Positions 1 through 11,331 of a stretch of DNA of 64,000 nucleotides are shown piece by piece (position 1 is the stretch's first letter; each line of letters starts with the position of its first letter). Both the position numbers and the translations under genes were made by a program. The notes below the pieces were generated by a model that worked only from the letters and a program-made list of their open reading frames with translations, did not search any database and was not told the DNA's origin. This DNA is from Aspergillus flavus (taxonomy: Eukaryota; Ascomycota; Eurotiomycetes; Eurotiales; Aspergillaceae). The stretch lies in contig NC_092409.1 of NCBI RefSeq assembly GCF_009017415.1, positions 5,208,001-5,272,000 on the forward strand, given 5' to 3'.

Positions 1-1650
1 GTTCGCGAGGGGCAGTTCATCGTGGTTGTGAACCAGGCGTCCGTGTAAGCTATAAAGAAGGGGACAACGTGGTCAGCTGCAGAGAATTCTCCGTGAAGTA
101 CTTGTGATGTATTCTAAATCGTAAGTACCACGTCGGAAACCAAATCAAGAGTAACGTGCGGGAACGAATGGCCGAATTTCCCCGGCTACGGTAGTCCCAG
201 TCCCAGTGCGACACATTCACTACAAAGTGGGTACATGCAGTAAGAGGACAACCTAGCCAAGTTGGTTCCTCAACAATTAAACCTGCAGAATCACAATTAA
301 GAAGTGTGTGAGTACCCTAGCAGAAAAGAAGTAGAACAAGTTCAATCTGTGCCCATGACGGCATCTTGACTAGTACTGGCCTGTTCTCGGCAGGCGAGTG
401 AAGAGAGAAATGGGTCTATCTTATTCAGCATGTCCAAGAGGGTAGACGGTATTCTCCGCTAGATTTTACCTGACTACGCAAGAGGAGTAAGAGATCAAGA
501 TCAACTGAGGGACTTTTTGATATATAGATCTAGAGACACCTTTATAATGTGCAACCCCCACGGGCCCAAGACTTTCCAAGAAAGCGGATCTGCCTTGGCA
601 GGAATTTATGCTCACAATGGTCACTATGAAAGGTCCCGTGAACGAGCGGCTTATCTAATCACATTGTTCGCTTTCCCCTTGCACAATGTTCATGTATGCT
701 CTCTTCAATTATTGGAACCTGGATACAATAATTGATCTCTTACCCAGCAAATAGGAGTGACTCCTATATCATTTCTTCACATTTCTTAGCTGGTTTCCAA
801 CCATCTCAATTTTTCACTTAGTGGAGACACCAACACCCGATGTAGGTATTCAACTTGCATTGCTAGGTCCGATCATACAAGATCTGAAGAAAAGGAAAAA
901 GCAAAGAAAAACTGTTGTATCATATTGGGATCTATCGTCGATACTACATTGTATGATGATGCCCCATTGATGACAAGAAGGGGGGAAAGATATCCACTTT
1001 TCTACATTGAATTGATGGGGACTCAATCTGCATACATCACAAAATGAGAGCGATCAATCAGCTGATGGGGACTGATTGATAATTGATAAGCACCCGCCAC
1101 CAGCAACAACCAGGTGGCTGGTTGCCTGGCAACCCCAATGACGGCAATGTGTTTACATCCTCCGCTTTCTCTGCACTGCAGCTCCAGCCGTTTGCCACGA
1201 CCGCCATTGACGAATTAGTTTAGGCTGGGGGGAAGGATGATCATGCCCTTAACTTTCCTCCGTCGCTACGGAAGACTTCAAATTCCCGGTCTGCCCACCT
1301 GTTGTTCACTACTGCAGTGATCGTTGTTGCCGTTGTCTGATTCCCGCGGGCGTTTTTTTCCCTTCTTGGTTGCCTTCTTGCTTTTGATAATTACTATTCC
1401 CCAATGCCTTTACTTTCTATCTGAATACATATTGTTGTTTTTCCTGCTCCACTTAATACTTTTGTATCCGCTTCTTCTTCTTCTTCCGTCTATAAATATC
1501 CTGCATATTGGTGGTTGCGTTGGAGCGCTGTCCCCGTAAGTCCTCCGTACCTACCCGTCACTTTGTCGACACCACCAGAGTGTTATCTTCAGTCAGCATG
1601 CTAACTTGGCGCCTATCATTCTAACAGTCCCGGGTTAAAGGCGATCAGAT
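1..1650. other. Upstream region with no gene seen; holds the promoter of the formin-like gene
   Basis: I find no convincing coding sequence here. The short open frames lack conserved content and do not join by splicing to anything recognisable. The last 350 bases become pyrimidine-rich, as fungal leaders often are. A probable intron of the untranslated leader lies at 1536-1627, just before the ATG at 1651. Confidence 0.6.
1536..1627 (+). other. Probable 5' UTR intron of the formin-like gene
   Basis: A GTAAGT donor at 1536, a GCTAAC branch-point match at 1600-1605 and a CTAACAG acceptor ending at 1627 frame a 92-nt intron 23 bases before the start codon. This is inferred from splice signals only. 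Confidence 0.5.
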
Positions 1651-4360
1651 ATGGCTCCCAACATGCAAGGTCCCAATATTTTCGACGATGCTAGCCGTGT
1701 CCCGACCAAACCATCCGTCTTCCGAGGAATTTTGTCTTCCAAAGCTCACAAGAGGAACCCTTCCGCAGACGATGCCGCCTCTTGCAGGTCTCCCTACCAA
1801 AGCCAGCCCCCTCGCAGTACGTTCTGGTCTCCAGTGGATCAGGCCTATGCCGCCCTAGACCAACAGCCATTGACCGAAATTGCCCCGAATCGAGACGCCG
1901 CAGAGTATGGCTTGCCTCGGCAGAGGTCGCCTGGTAAGCAGGAAAAGAATACGCTGCACAAGAAGACGAAAAGCGCTGTATCCCTGAAGTCTCTAAGGAG
2001 CTACATGGAGCGCAAAGACAACCGATCAGAGTCTCCCGAGAACGAGTCCGAAGATTTGAAACCTAAGAAGGCTAAATCAGCCAACAGTCTCTCAGCAATC
2101 TTGAAGCGGTCTCAGCGCGGGAGAAAGGCTGAGAGCTCGAAGAATAGTCGGGATAAAGAAAATCGGAGCCCGACGGATCTAGTCGACAGCATGCCATCAC
2201 CTATATGGAACCAATACGCGACTGGGTCATACTATGACCAGATTCCAGCACCGCCCTCCCCCTCCAACCGTAGAACCTTCCAAGAAGAGGTCTCACTTTA
2301 CACCCCTAAAGGGTATGGACCTGCCCAGCAGCGTAATTTTTGGGACTACCATGAACCCTCTCTCACGAACCGCGCCGACCCCAAGCCTCGTCCGAAATCA
2401 GAGTTCCTCTCTGGCAATCGCAAGGTACGGGAGCTGTTTGGAACACTGCAGAATATGTCCTCAGAGAAGCTTTCGCCCTCTGACCCATCAGAACCCTCCT
2501 CTCCCTCTAAACGAAGGAGACGGCCTCGGGCACTATCCAAGCCTGAGTCGCGCCAAAGTGCTGAACCGCAGCCAGAACAAAGCCCAAAAAAGGTCTCGCG
2601 TGTTCAGGCAGCCATATCCGCCTTCAATGCGAAAGAACGAGAAGCGGAACTGCAGAGACGCTTGAACTCGAAGGACCTCGAGAGTGAATTCGAGAAGCTT
2701 CTGGTTAGTACATCTCACAAGACTCCTGATCTTTCAGAAATGGACAAGAACACAATAATAGAAAGAAAAAGACACAGCTAACGCAATTCTAGGACGCAAG
2801 AAACATTCCTCATAATATGAGGGAAAAGATGAGATCCTTGGACACTAATATCAAAGCGGACTTCATTCAAAAGGACAAAGCAGAGGGCGCCCATAGTGCC
2901 GGTACAAGTGTGCATACCAATGACAGCACAGGCCGCCGGGGCCGGGGAAAGGAGCAGAAAGAAGACCAACATAATAATGACAGTAAAGGGTCACGGTCGC
3001 GATCCAGAAGTCGCGGGTTCAGCTTTTCCAAGGGCTCATCTCCCACAAAGAAGCGGCCGGAGAGCGGAAGCTCCCATCGACGTCCAAAATCTGCTGATTT
3101 TTCACAGCCAGGGCTCTCAAAGTTATTGACACCGTCAACTTCCACAACATCTCTCTCTGCGACAGCTTGCCAGGACACCGCAGCTGATCCCTCGGACTTT
3201 GTTCATTATTTGAGGGAGATCCAGAAGCCGGAGATGATGGAAGTGGGCAAAATCCATAAACTTCGACTTCTCTTGCGGAATGAAACAATCAGCTGGGTCG
3301 ATACATTTATTGCGGATGGCGGTATGGACGAAATTATACAATTGCTTTACAGGATCATGAAGGTTGAGTGGAGGTATGCAACCTGCCTTTAGTTTAACAA
3401 GAATATGCCCGCTGACACTTCTGCAGGGAAGAACATGAGGATAATTTGCTCCACGAAGCCTTGCTGTGCTTGAAGGCGCTCTGCACGACTTCCGTTGCAT
3501 TACAGCGTCTTACAGCTGTTGAAGGAGAAATCTTCCCAGCGCTCCTGAAGATGTTGTTTGACGAGGAAAAGAAAGGACCAAGCGAATACACAACGCGGAG
3601 TATTATTATCAATCTCCTTTTCACACAACTTTCAACAGCATCATCAGCTGAGGATGCCAGATCTCGTGCCAGCCGAATCCTGTCGTACTTGCGAGACCCT
3701 TCACCACCTGAAGAAAACCAACCCCTTTCATTTATTGCAAACATATACCAGTCACGCCCGTACCGTGTCTGGTGTAAAGAGGTTACCAACGTAACTAAAG
3801 AAGTCTTCTGGATATTCCTGCATCACTTGAACGTGATACCGATTGTGAAAAGCGAGAAGCCGGGTCTGGAAACTTATCGAGAGAGACATTTCCCAGCTCC
3901 TAGGCCTCCGGTACCTGCTGCGCCCTATGTTGGTGGAGTTGAATGGGATGCAACCAATTATCTAGCTGCGCATTTAGATCTTTTGAATGGGCTTGTGGCA
4001 TCATTGCCGTCAGCGGAGGAGCGCAACAAACTGCGTGCGGAACTCCGAGCTTCTGGATTCGAGAAGGTTATGGGTGGCAACTTGAGAACATGCAAAGAGA
4101 AGTTCTATGCCTCCGTCCACGATTGTTTGCGGACATGGGTTGCTGCTGCTGTGGAAGATGGTTGGCCTTATACCGCTGTCCGCGAAGGTCCACCTCGGCC
4201 TGAGGCCGGAACCCCTGCCAAATCACCGATCAAAGCGGCTGGGGGGAGCCCTAAGAAGGGCCTTCTGGGTGAGAAGCCTCCTCGGCTGGAATTGGCTTTG
4301 GATGTTCCTGCCAACAATCGGGTGTCTCCGAAGAGCGAAGGCCTAGGAAATTGGCTGTGA
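1651..4360 (+). CDS. Formin-like GTPase-binding (GBD/FH3) protein lacking FH1-FH2
   Basis: I rebuild three exons, 1651-2703, 2793-3373 and 3427-4360, giving 855 residues. Residues 1-350 are basic, Ser/Pro-rich and probably disordered. The first junction restores the conserved stretch DARNIPHNMREKM at about residue 352. A Drf_GBD/FH3-like helical region follows, with motifs such as FVHYLREIQKPEM, LRLLLRNETISWVDTF and EALLCLKALCTTS. In formins this part binds Rho-type GTPases and inhibits the FH2 domain. Here the protein ends soon after, with no proline-rich FH1 and no actin-nucleating FH2. Ascomycete annotations often call such proteins GTPase-binding protein Rid1, which I recall but cannot verify here. 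It probably acts as a Rho/Cdc42 effector or scaffold in polarised growth. The domain call is fairly safe; the role is inferred. Confidence 0.8.
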
Positions 4361-5076
4361 AGATCATTCAAAATTATTCTTGAATAGCGGGTTGTATATA
4401 ACGCTATTCGGCTCGTGTACTTCGCCCTCACTGCCAAGTGTTCCATCAGTCCCCCTGGACGTGTGCGCATGAGCCAGTGATGCGGCTACTATTTCCTTTT
4501 CTTCTTTCTCCCTTTCTTGTTTGCTGACTTTTTGGTTTTCTATCCTTTTTCTTTTCGCTTTTTGCCTTTCAATCATTGGTCCCCTTGGTTCACTTTCCTC
4601 TCATTATGATGGAGTCTGGACAGGACGGCGTTGGCTCTTTTTTTGCTTTTGGAGTTTTGGGAGCATTTTCCGTTGACTAACGGCCACGGCGAAACGATTT
4701 AATGAAGGAACGGAGCCATAACATTGACGAGATTTGACGTTCCTGCGCAAGTGGGTGCAAAGCGAAATTCGTTTTTTCATTCCTTTGCACAAACATGTTA
4801 TAGTCCAGAACACTTTGGTATGACAGTTGAGATGAATTGTTATCTTTTAGTAGATTATCCACAGTATCCAAACACTTGCCCTAGATTTGTCTATCCGACA
4901 GTTTCTAAGTGTGGTAGAGTAATATACAGTATGTCACAATAGAGAGAGGGCAAGTCTAGGGAGATTCTCGTGCCCTTCCGGGCGTCCTGCACCTTGCTTT
5001 GTGAGTTACTGACCCTCACAGAGCGTATTTGTTTAAGCTCAATAGAACAATGCTTACGCATGCCTTGCCCAGCCAC
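4361..5076. other. Convergent intergenic region
   Basis: This lies between the 3' end of the formin-like gene and the 3' end of the minus-strand mitochondrial protein gene. It should hold both 3' UTRs. The first 250 bases are T/C-rich. I see no other feature. Confidence 0.6.
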
Positions 5077-5860
5077 TCAGTTATCATCCGACCTCTTGAC
5101 CGGTCCAGGAGGTGGAGGGGTAGAAAATGCCCCCTTGACACCAGCAAAGAAAACCCTTCGAAACTAAACGATATCCCCAGGTTAGAGCACACCCCCTAAT
5201 TGAGAGCCAAACAACATCATCAAACAGGGCACCTACCTCATCAAACGGGCTCCCCCTCTCATCCCACTCCATAAAAAGCGCGGCATACACAATAACGACT
5301 GCCAGCATCCGTCAGCCCGCAAACTTCAATTGCGATGATCCTCAAGCCAGCACTTACATCCGATCACACCCCACTGGACCAACTTCGTTGCCTTCACCCA
5401 CTTCGGTCGAGCAAACTTGAGTGCCGCACGCCGACGGTATTTACGCTCGAGTCGGAACTGGTGTTTTGGTGACAGCTTGGACATGTCTGGGGGCCATTGA
5501 CGCTTAGGTTTGTAAGGACTGTAGTAGGGCATGGGTTCGCCGTTGGGGTATTCTTCGGGAGATGGAGGGTGGTCATTTTGGGTGGCTGTGTTGTTGTTCG
5601 AGGATAGGCGGAAAGGCGAGGAATATGTGGGAATTGTTTGCGAGAATGGTCGGGTATGTGTCAGTAGAGAGGTACTCTGAAGTGTAGGCTTTCGTTAGCT
5701 TTGCGCGTGGGGTTGGTGTTACATGGCTACAATTGGTATATACATGAGATGAGGGCTGGAGTCGGTTGAGGAGACTGGTGTTGCATGATGCGACAATTCG
5801 AGTGGAAGATGCGGATGGTATAGAAGCCGGGAGTCGGCGTAGGAGGATTGTTGAGGACAT
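5077..5860 (-). CDS. Small mitochondrial membrane protein of unknown function
   Basis: Four exons read on the minus strand: 5744-5860, 5358-5676, 5237-5298 and 5077-5163. They give 194 residues. The start at 5860 opens a Ser/Arg/Leu-rich, acid-poor leader (MSSTILLRRLPASIPSASST), typical of a mitochondrial presequence. A basic block with RLERKYRRRAALKFARPKW precedes one hydrophobic segment (WGVIGFVIVYAALFMEW). A short tail ends in STPPPPGPVKRSDDN. All introns have good signals, including GTATAT, GTAAGT and GTAGGT donors and GCTAAC, GCTGAC and TCTAAC branches. I do not recognise the family. The architecture suggests a single-pass inner-membrane protein, for instance an assembly or mitoribosome-linked factor, but that is inference. 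It is divergent from the thiolase gene. Confidence 0.75.
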
Positions 5861-6767
5861 GTCGATATCACTGTAGCACAATATACCGTGATGTATGCGG
5901 CCAGGAACAGGTACGGAGTGATAACTCGGTGTGGGTTCAAGGCGGAGAAAAAAAGGTTGTTGTCTGGGGCGCAATTCCGCCGCCCAGACTCTTCCGCTCT
6001 CGGGCTTAATGGTGGAGCGTATCTTAAAGTCCGGGCTGGCCTCAGGGATTGCTCGTAAGTTTGTATGTAACCTCAGGCTGTTCCAAGACCTGCAGTAATG
6101 CCTATTCAAGTGCGTAGTAGGTATAGCCTGGCAAAAAGACAATGTGTATCTGATGAAAGATAGCTGCTGGTTATTGACTACCTATAGTTCAAGGTTTCTA
6201 TGGAAGATTACTGGGCCAGGGCAATGTTATTTATTTGTGATACGGCCAATATTTCAGTTAAATCTTCAAGATCCAGGGCATATATAGTTTACGGAGTACT
6301 GCTAATGGAATGCTCACATATTATTTAGAGGGTAGAGCTTAACCCAGATGCAAGCTTTGTCTTCACACCTGGCGAAAGGTGTAACCAGGAGATCCATATA
6401 GCTCGGCTTTGCCAGTATAGGACATCATTGTCACAAGATCAAAAGCATAGGAAACAAGACGATCATTCGGACATTCTTCTTCACATGAAAGCCTGCAAGT
6501 GCCCTGGAAATCCCGTGACTGACCTTCCCCCGGAATAACGATGACGCGGGTGAGCCTCGGTACTTTCACAGGACCGGCGATGAGCATACAAAAAGGCAAC
6601 AGAACCGACCAAGTGGATTCTACTCCACGTTGTCTCCCCCGGGTTCACGATATAAAGAGGAATCCTGTCGCTTCTCTTTTCTCTCTCTATCCCCCTACTA
6701 TCTATTTGATTGTTGATACCCCTTTCATTCCTCTTCTGTATTTTCTCAAAGTTTCACTGACGTCATA
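5861..6767. promoter_or_regulatory. Divergent promoter region: mitochondrial protein gene and thiolase gene
   Basis: This 907-base region separates two divergent start codons. On the thiolase side it holds one CCTCGG hexamer at 6555-6560, the core recognised by the fungal fatty-acid regulators FarA/FarB, about 210 bases before the ATG. A T/C-rich leader with TCTCTCTATCCCCC follows near 6680. No gene is visible. Confidence 0.55.
6555..6560 (+). promoter_or_regulatory. CCTCGG fatty-acid response core upstream of thiolase
   Basis: The hexamer CCTCGG is seen directly. In Aspergillus, FarA and FarB bind this core in promoters of peroxisomal beta-oxidation genes and mediate induction by fatty acids. 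Its position before a peroxisomal thiolase makes function plausible, but a single hexamer can occur by chance. Confidence 0.4.
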
Positions 6768-8154
6768 ATGTCTTCTGGTAAGTTAAGTTGAATATCTTCG
6801 TGTTAGCCACTAAATCAATATAACCTAACGCATGTCCTCTTTCATTTTAGCTCAGCAGCGTCTTACCCAGGTGGCTTCTCACTTCACCCCTGGTGGCAAG
6901 AAGGGCGTCGCCGCCATCACCGAGAAGCACCCCGATGACATTGTCGTGACTTGTGCCCTTCGTTCTGCCCTCACCAAGGGTGGAAAGGGTGGCTTCAAGG
7001 ATACCGCGGCTGCTGATATCCTGGCTGGCATTTTCAAGGGTGTTATTGAGAAGAGTGGCATCGACCCCAACGTCGTCGAGGATGTTGCCGTCGGCTCCGT
7101 CCTTGCCCCTGGTGGCGGTGCCACCGAGTTCCGTGCTGCTGCTCTGGTTGCTGGTTTCCCCGAGACTACTGCTGTCAAGAGCTTGAACCGTCAGTGCTCC
7201 AGTGGTCTCCAGGCCATCGTTGACATTGCCAATGCTATCAAGTCCGGCATGATTGAAGTTGGTATTGGTGCTGGTGTGGAGAGCATGTCCTCTCAGTATG
7301 GGTAAGTGGAATATACGTTCATTGGTCCAGTCCTTTAGTATACTGACATTCTTAGTCCTGGTGCTGTCACTGAATTCTCAGACCTCCTCGAGAACCACCA
7401 AGAGTCTGCCAACTGCAAGGTTCCCATGGGTGTTCTGTCGGAGAACATGGCTAAGGACCGTGGCATTTCTCGTGCTGTCCAAGATGCTTTCGCCGCCTCA
7501 TCCTACCAGAAGGCGGTTAAGGCTCAGAAGGCTGGTCTCTTTAACGAGGAGATCTATCCTCTTCAGGTGAAGTGGACTGACCCCAAGTCTGGCGAGGAGA
7601 AGACCATTACCGTGAAGGCCGATGATGGTATCCGTGACGGTATCACCGCTGAATCCCTGGGCAAGATTCGCCCTGCTTTCGCCAAGGATGGCTCCATTCA
7701 TGCTGGCAATGCCTCCCAGATCTCCGACGGTGCCGCTGCTGTTTTGTTAATGAAGCGTTCCACTGCTGAGCGCCTCGGTCAGAAGATCATCGGCAAGTAC
7801 GTCGCCGCTAGCGTTGTGGGTGTTAAGCCCCTGCTCATGGGCATCGGCCCCTGGAAGGCCATCCCCGTGGCCCTTGAGAAGGCTGGCATCACCAAGGATG
7901 ACGTTGATATCTACGAGATCAATGAGGCCTTTGCCTCTCAGTGCGTGTGGTGTGTCAATGAACTTGGACTACCTCAAGAGAAGATCAACCCTAAGGGAGG
8001 TGCCATTGCATTCGGACACCCTCTTGGCTGCACCGGTTCTCGTCAGATCAGCACCCTGCTGACAGAGCTGAAGCGCACTGACAAGAAGATCGGTGTCACT
8101 AGCATGTGTGTTGGCACTGGTATGGGTATGGCTGCCGTTTGGGTTCGCGAATAA
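6768..8154 (+). CDS. POT1: Peroxisomal 3-ketoacyl-CoA thiolase (acetyl-CoA C-acyltransferase)
   Basis: Exons are 6768-6777, 6851-7301 and 7356-8154, giving 419 residues. The first exon carries only 10 coding bases. The N-terminus has RLTQVASHF at residues 7-15, a good PTS2 peroxisomal import signal. Thiolase signatures follow: the acyl-accepting cysteine in NRQCSSGLQA (Cys119), the GHPLG histidine (His375) and the second catalytic cysteine in MCVGTGMG (Cys405). Length and spacing match the yeast Pot1/Fox3 family. The enzyme cleaves 3-ketoacyl-CoA with CoA in the last step of peroxisomal beta-oxidation. Codons are strongly biased toward C-ending forms, as expected of a highly expressed gene. 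A CCTCGG element upstream suggests fatty-acid induction. Confidence 0.95.
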
Positions 8155-8397
8155 AGGAGCTGGCTCTAAAATTGTCTTTGTGTCTCGCTTTTCTTCGATT
8201 CTCTTCCTGTACAGCGATTATATATACGCATGATGATTTTGATTTGTACGCATACCTTCCAGAATACCAAGCATGAAGATTGAGTTTCGGATTGGTTAAT
8301 AGATCGCGGTTCAACTATGAAACAAGCACCATGGCTCTCCATATCAGATGTAGACAAACACAATGTAGGGTACCTCCAACTAGGCCGAAGTGATCCA

Positions 8398-9422
8398 CTA
8401 AATTTTAGTTCTGAACTTCTTGAAGGCATCAAAGACATTCGACCCCTGAAGCACAGCCTCCTTGACTTTATCATCCATGGCAACCAATTTAGGCATCAGA
8501 TCGAGCACTTGATCAAGAAGCTCGCGCGGAATAGCAACCACGCCTTCCAGCGGATCACAGAAAATAATATCACCCTGAGCGCAACACAAAATTCAGCAAT
8601 GTTCAATAACACGACCAACAGCTTACAAAAGAGAAAGACATACCGGAGACACCGTCACACCACCAAGGGAAACAGGCACATTCCGAGCCCCCGGTTTAGC
8701 CTCCGCGGCGGTTCCAACCGTAGAAGTAGCACGAGCCCAAACCTAACCGACCCGGATCAGAGCCAAGGACACAACACAAACAAAAGCAACAGATAATAAA
8801 CTTACCGGAAGCTGACACTCCCTAATCTCACTTAGATCTCGCACGCGCCCGTTCACTAAGGCCCCTTTGACTCCGAGATACTTCATCCGGACCGCCATAA
8901 TCCCACCCAGGACGGCGCAGTGCTGCCCCTCAGGCTGCTCAATCACAGCCACGGTCCCGGGCTCTGCAAAGTCGACCCAGTGCGTCCCCGCGGGGAAACC
9001 ATGGGTCTCTACCGACTCGGTGGACGGGACGGGATCTGATTTGGGGACGAACTTGAATGTTGACGCCGGGGCAATGACTTTGGGGGTGTTTTCGTTACGA
9101 CCGATGGTTGGTGAGAAGGGGACTTGGGATGCTGTTAATCAGGGAGTTCTCTGTCTCTGTGTGTGTATCGTGTAAAGGCATTGTTGTGTTAAGTATTGGC
9201 TTACCGAAATCAGCTATATGGCCAGCACGAGCTGTGGTTCCCTCGGGAAGTTTTTGTAGCTTGAGTAGCGCATCTGATACCTGGATTTAGTTGTTAATAA
9301 GTTGGGGTTTTTTCGGAAGACGTTGTAGTTGTGTAAATGATGAGTACTCCATGCGTTGTACATACATCACATGCAGAGTAGTTCCGCAGAACGTCCAGCT
9401 TTTGTTCGATTGATGTTGACAT
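8398..9422 (-). CDS. RraA-family protein (HMG/CHA aldolase or oxaloacetate decarboxylase-like)
   Basis: Exons read 9366-9422, 9205-9280, 8806-9131, 8644-8742 and 8398-8574, giving 244 residues. The RraA-like active site is present: GGIMAVRMKYLG, then GALVNGRVRDLSEI, which holds the R-D-x-x-E that binds the divalent metal and the keto-acid. GDIIFCDPLEGVV lies near the C-terminus. Relatives are class II pyruvate aldolases that cleave 4-hydroxy-4-methyl-2-oxoglutarate and/or decarboxylate oxaloacetate; the true substrate cannot be read from sequence. An in-frame upstream ATG at 9536 would add 38 residues that look like a mitochondrial presequence. I chose 9422 because a TATA run sits immediately upstream of 9536. 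Thiolase is convergent downstream, and an N-acetyltransferase gene is divergent upstream. Confidence 0.85.
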
Positions 9423-9536
9423 GTTGCGTTTGGCAGTTGAGATGGAGGGTGCGGTAATTCCTCTACAAGATAATCGGGGAGTAGTCGTCCTGAGGTGGGG
9501 GAGAGTTCTGGAGAGGATCCTGGGGATGGAGTCCAT

Positions 9537-10236
9537 TCGATGCTGATATATATATACTTGGTAGGATTTCGGTTGATCGGAGCTTATAGAAAGGTGAGAT
9601 TGGCGCTGGTGCGACAATGGACTTGTTTTTTTGCGATAAGGTGGGAATCTTGGATGTACTACTGGGGGCTTCGATTTTGTAACCAACCGATTGATATGAT
9701 CGGATTGTTTAGTCTAATCAGATAATCATCTCAGGCTCAGTCCGTGGTTGGATCTCGTGATCTATGGGAAACAAAATAACCGAGGATCGGGAAGACTGAC
9801 ATCATCGAATTCTATACTCCTTCAGTTCTTGGCTCAGGCACCTTCAGGCTTTAACTTTCAAATGAACTACCGGGAATTTCCCCCGCCATCTGCAAGAATG
9901 ATCAACATATAGTAAGCTCAATCTAAGCATAGTTATAGAGTTCCATGATCTCTTGACGAATTACAGACACCTCGTAAAGCAACAACGAGATTCCGATGAC
10001 CAATATCTGACTAAAGCCCTTCGTATTGTTATAGTTAATAACACTAATGGCCATACAATTGGTCAGTGCCGCGGTTCCAAGCCGTCACTAAACAAATTTT
10101 TAGAACAGCCGATGCCCCAGAATAAACCATAATAGAGTAGCACAATTAATGTACACACAAGCATCATCCCCGCAAAACCCCCTATCCTTATCCTTGTATC
10201 CTCGAATTTTATAGAGTATTGTACATATATACCATC
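9537..10236. promoter_or_regulatory. Divergent promoter: RraA-like and N-acetyltransferase genes
   Basis: This roughly 700-base AT-rich region separates two divergent catabolic or detoxification-type genes. It holds an alternating TA run at 9546-9556 next to the RraA-like gene, and a CCGAGG hexamer (reverse of CCTCGG) at 9780-9785. Several GATA motifs occur, for example at 9720-9726. A second AT-rich stretch with TATATA lies just before the N-acetyltransferase start. No gene is seen. Confidence 0.5.
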
Positions 10237-11331
10237 ATGGCTTCCCCATCCCAGATATACAACTCCGAACAGCTGGAACTCTATCTGGAGCGAATCGGAT
10301 ATGCCGACTCGGTCAACGCCACGCTAGACAACACCACAGGTAGGCTTGACCATGTCTTACAATCGATCCAGCAGGATCGCCTGGCGACCCTGACAAAGTT
10401 GCAACGACGGCATTTGGCCTCCATCCCATGGGGAAACTCGGCCTTGCATTACTCGCAGCACCAATCCATTTCTACCCACCCCGCGTGTATATTTGATAAA
10501 TTAGTCGTGCGCCGCCTGGACGGGTATTGTATGGAAAATACCAACTTGTTCTATATGGTGCTACGGTGTCTGGGATATAATGTTTATCCAACTGGTGGAC
10601 GGGTGAGCCAAGCCGTGGCCGGTGGAAACCAGACTCCCGGTAGTGAGTTGTATATGAGTTTGTAAGTGGTTGCTGGTCAGTGGACATGAAGGAACACTGC
10701 TAAATGTGCTACTCAGGGGACATATGGTTCTCATTGTGATTATCGATGATCAAAGATATATGGTAACTTCTACTCCCCGATCGAGTGAATGTCGGCCATC
10801 TCTAATTGCGGAAACGAATAGGTTGACGTCGGGTTCGGCAACTTTGGTCCTACAAGTCCATTGCCGCTCAAAGAAGATGGCGCCGTCGCTGTATGCATGG
10901 CGCCGGCTGAGATGCGTCTAGTCAAAGATACGCCCATCGAATTCATTGATAGAAGTCAGAAGCTCTGGATTTACCAGATCAGATACAATCCGGAAAGTAA
11001 CTGGATACCGCAGTACTCGTTTTCCGAGGTGGAGTTTCTACCGCAGGATTTTGCCGCTATGAACTACTCTACTAGTCACCGGCCGACTAGTTGGTTCGTG
11101 CAGGCTTTGGTGTGTACACGGGTCATCATGGATGAGACAGGGATTGAGCCGGTAGGCATCTATATCCTGTCCGGGAAGGAGGTGAAGAAGAGACTGCGTG
11201 GGGAGACAGAGACGGTGGCAATTTTCGAAAAAGAAGAGGATAGGGTCAACGCTCTGGCGAAGTGGTTTGATATGCACTTCCTCGAGCACGAAATTGAGGG
11301 GGTTCGGGGCTTAGTATCTCAGATTAAATAG
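10237..11331 (+). CDS. Arylamine N-acetyltransferase (NAT)
   Basis: Exons 10237-10661, 10717-10762 and 10822-11331 give 326 residues. The NAT catalytic triad is complete: Cys98 in RRLDGYCMEN, His144 in LGHMVLIV, and Asp159 in YMVDVGFGNFG. The middle exon is only 46 bases and carries the histidine. An ATG at 10219 is also in frame, but the ATG at 10237 gives the usual N-terminus just before the IYNSEQLELYLERIG helix. NATs move acetyl (or malonyl/propionyl) groups from CoA thioesters to aromatic amines and hydrazines. In fungi some detoxify plant or microbial aromatic amines such as benzoxazolinone products. The substrate here is unknown. It is divergent from the RraA-like gene. Confidence 0.92.

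Noticed and set aside
2346..3500. Several minus-strand frames of 60-120 codons opposite the formin-like gene
   Set aside because: They are antisense to exons that splice cleanly into a conserved protein, and they have no signatures of their own.
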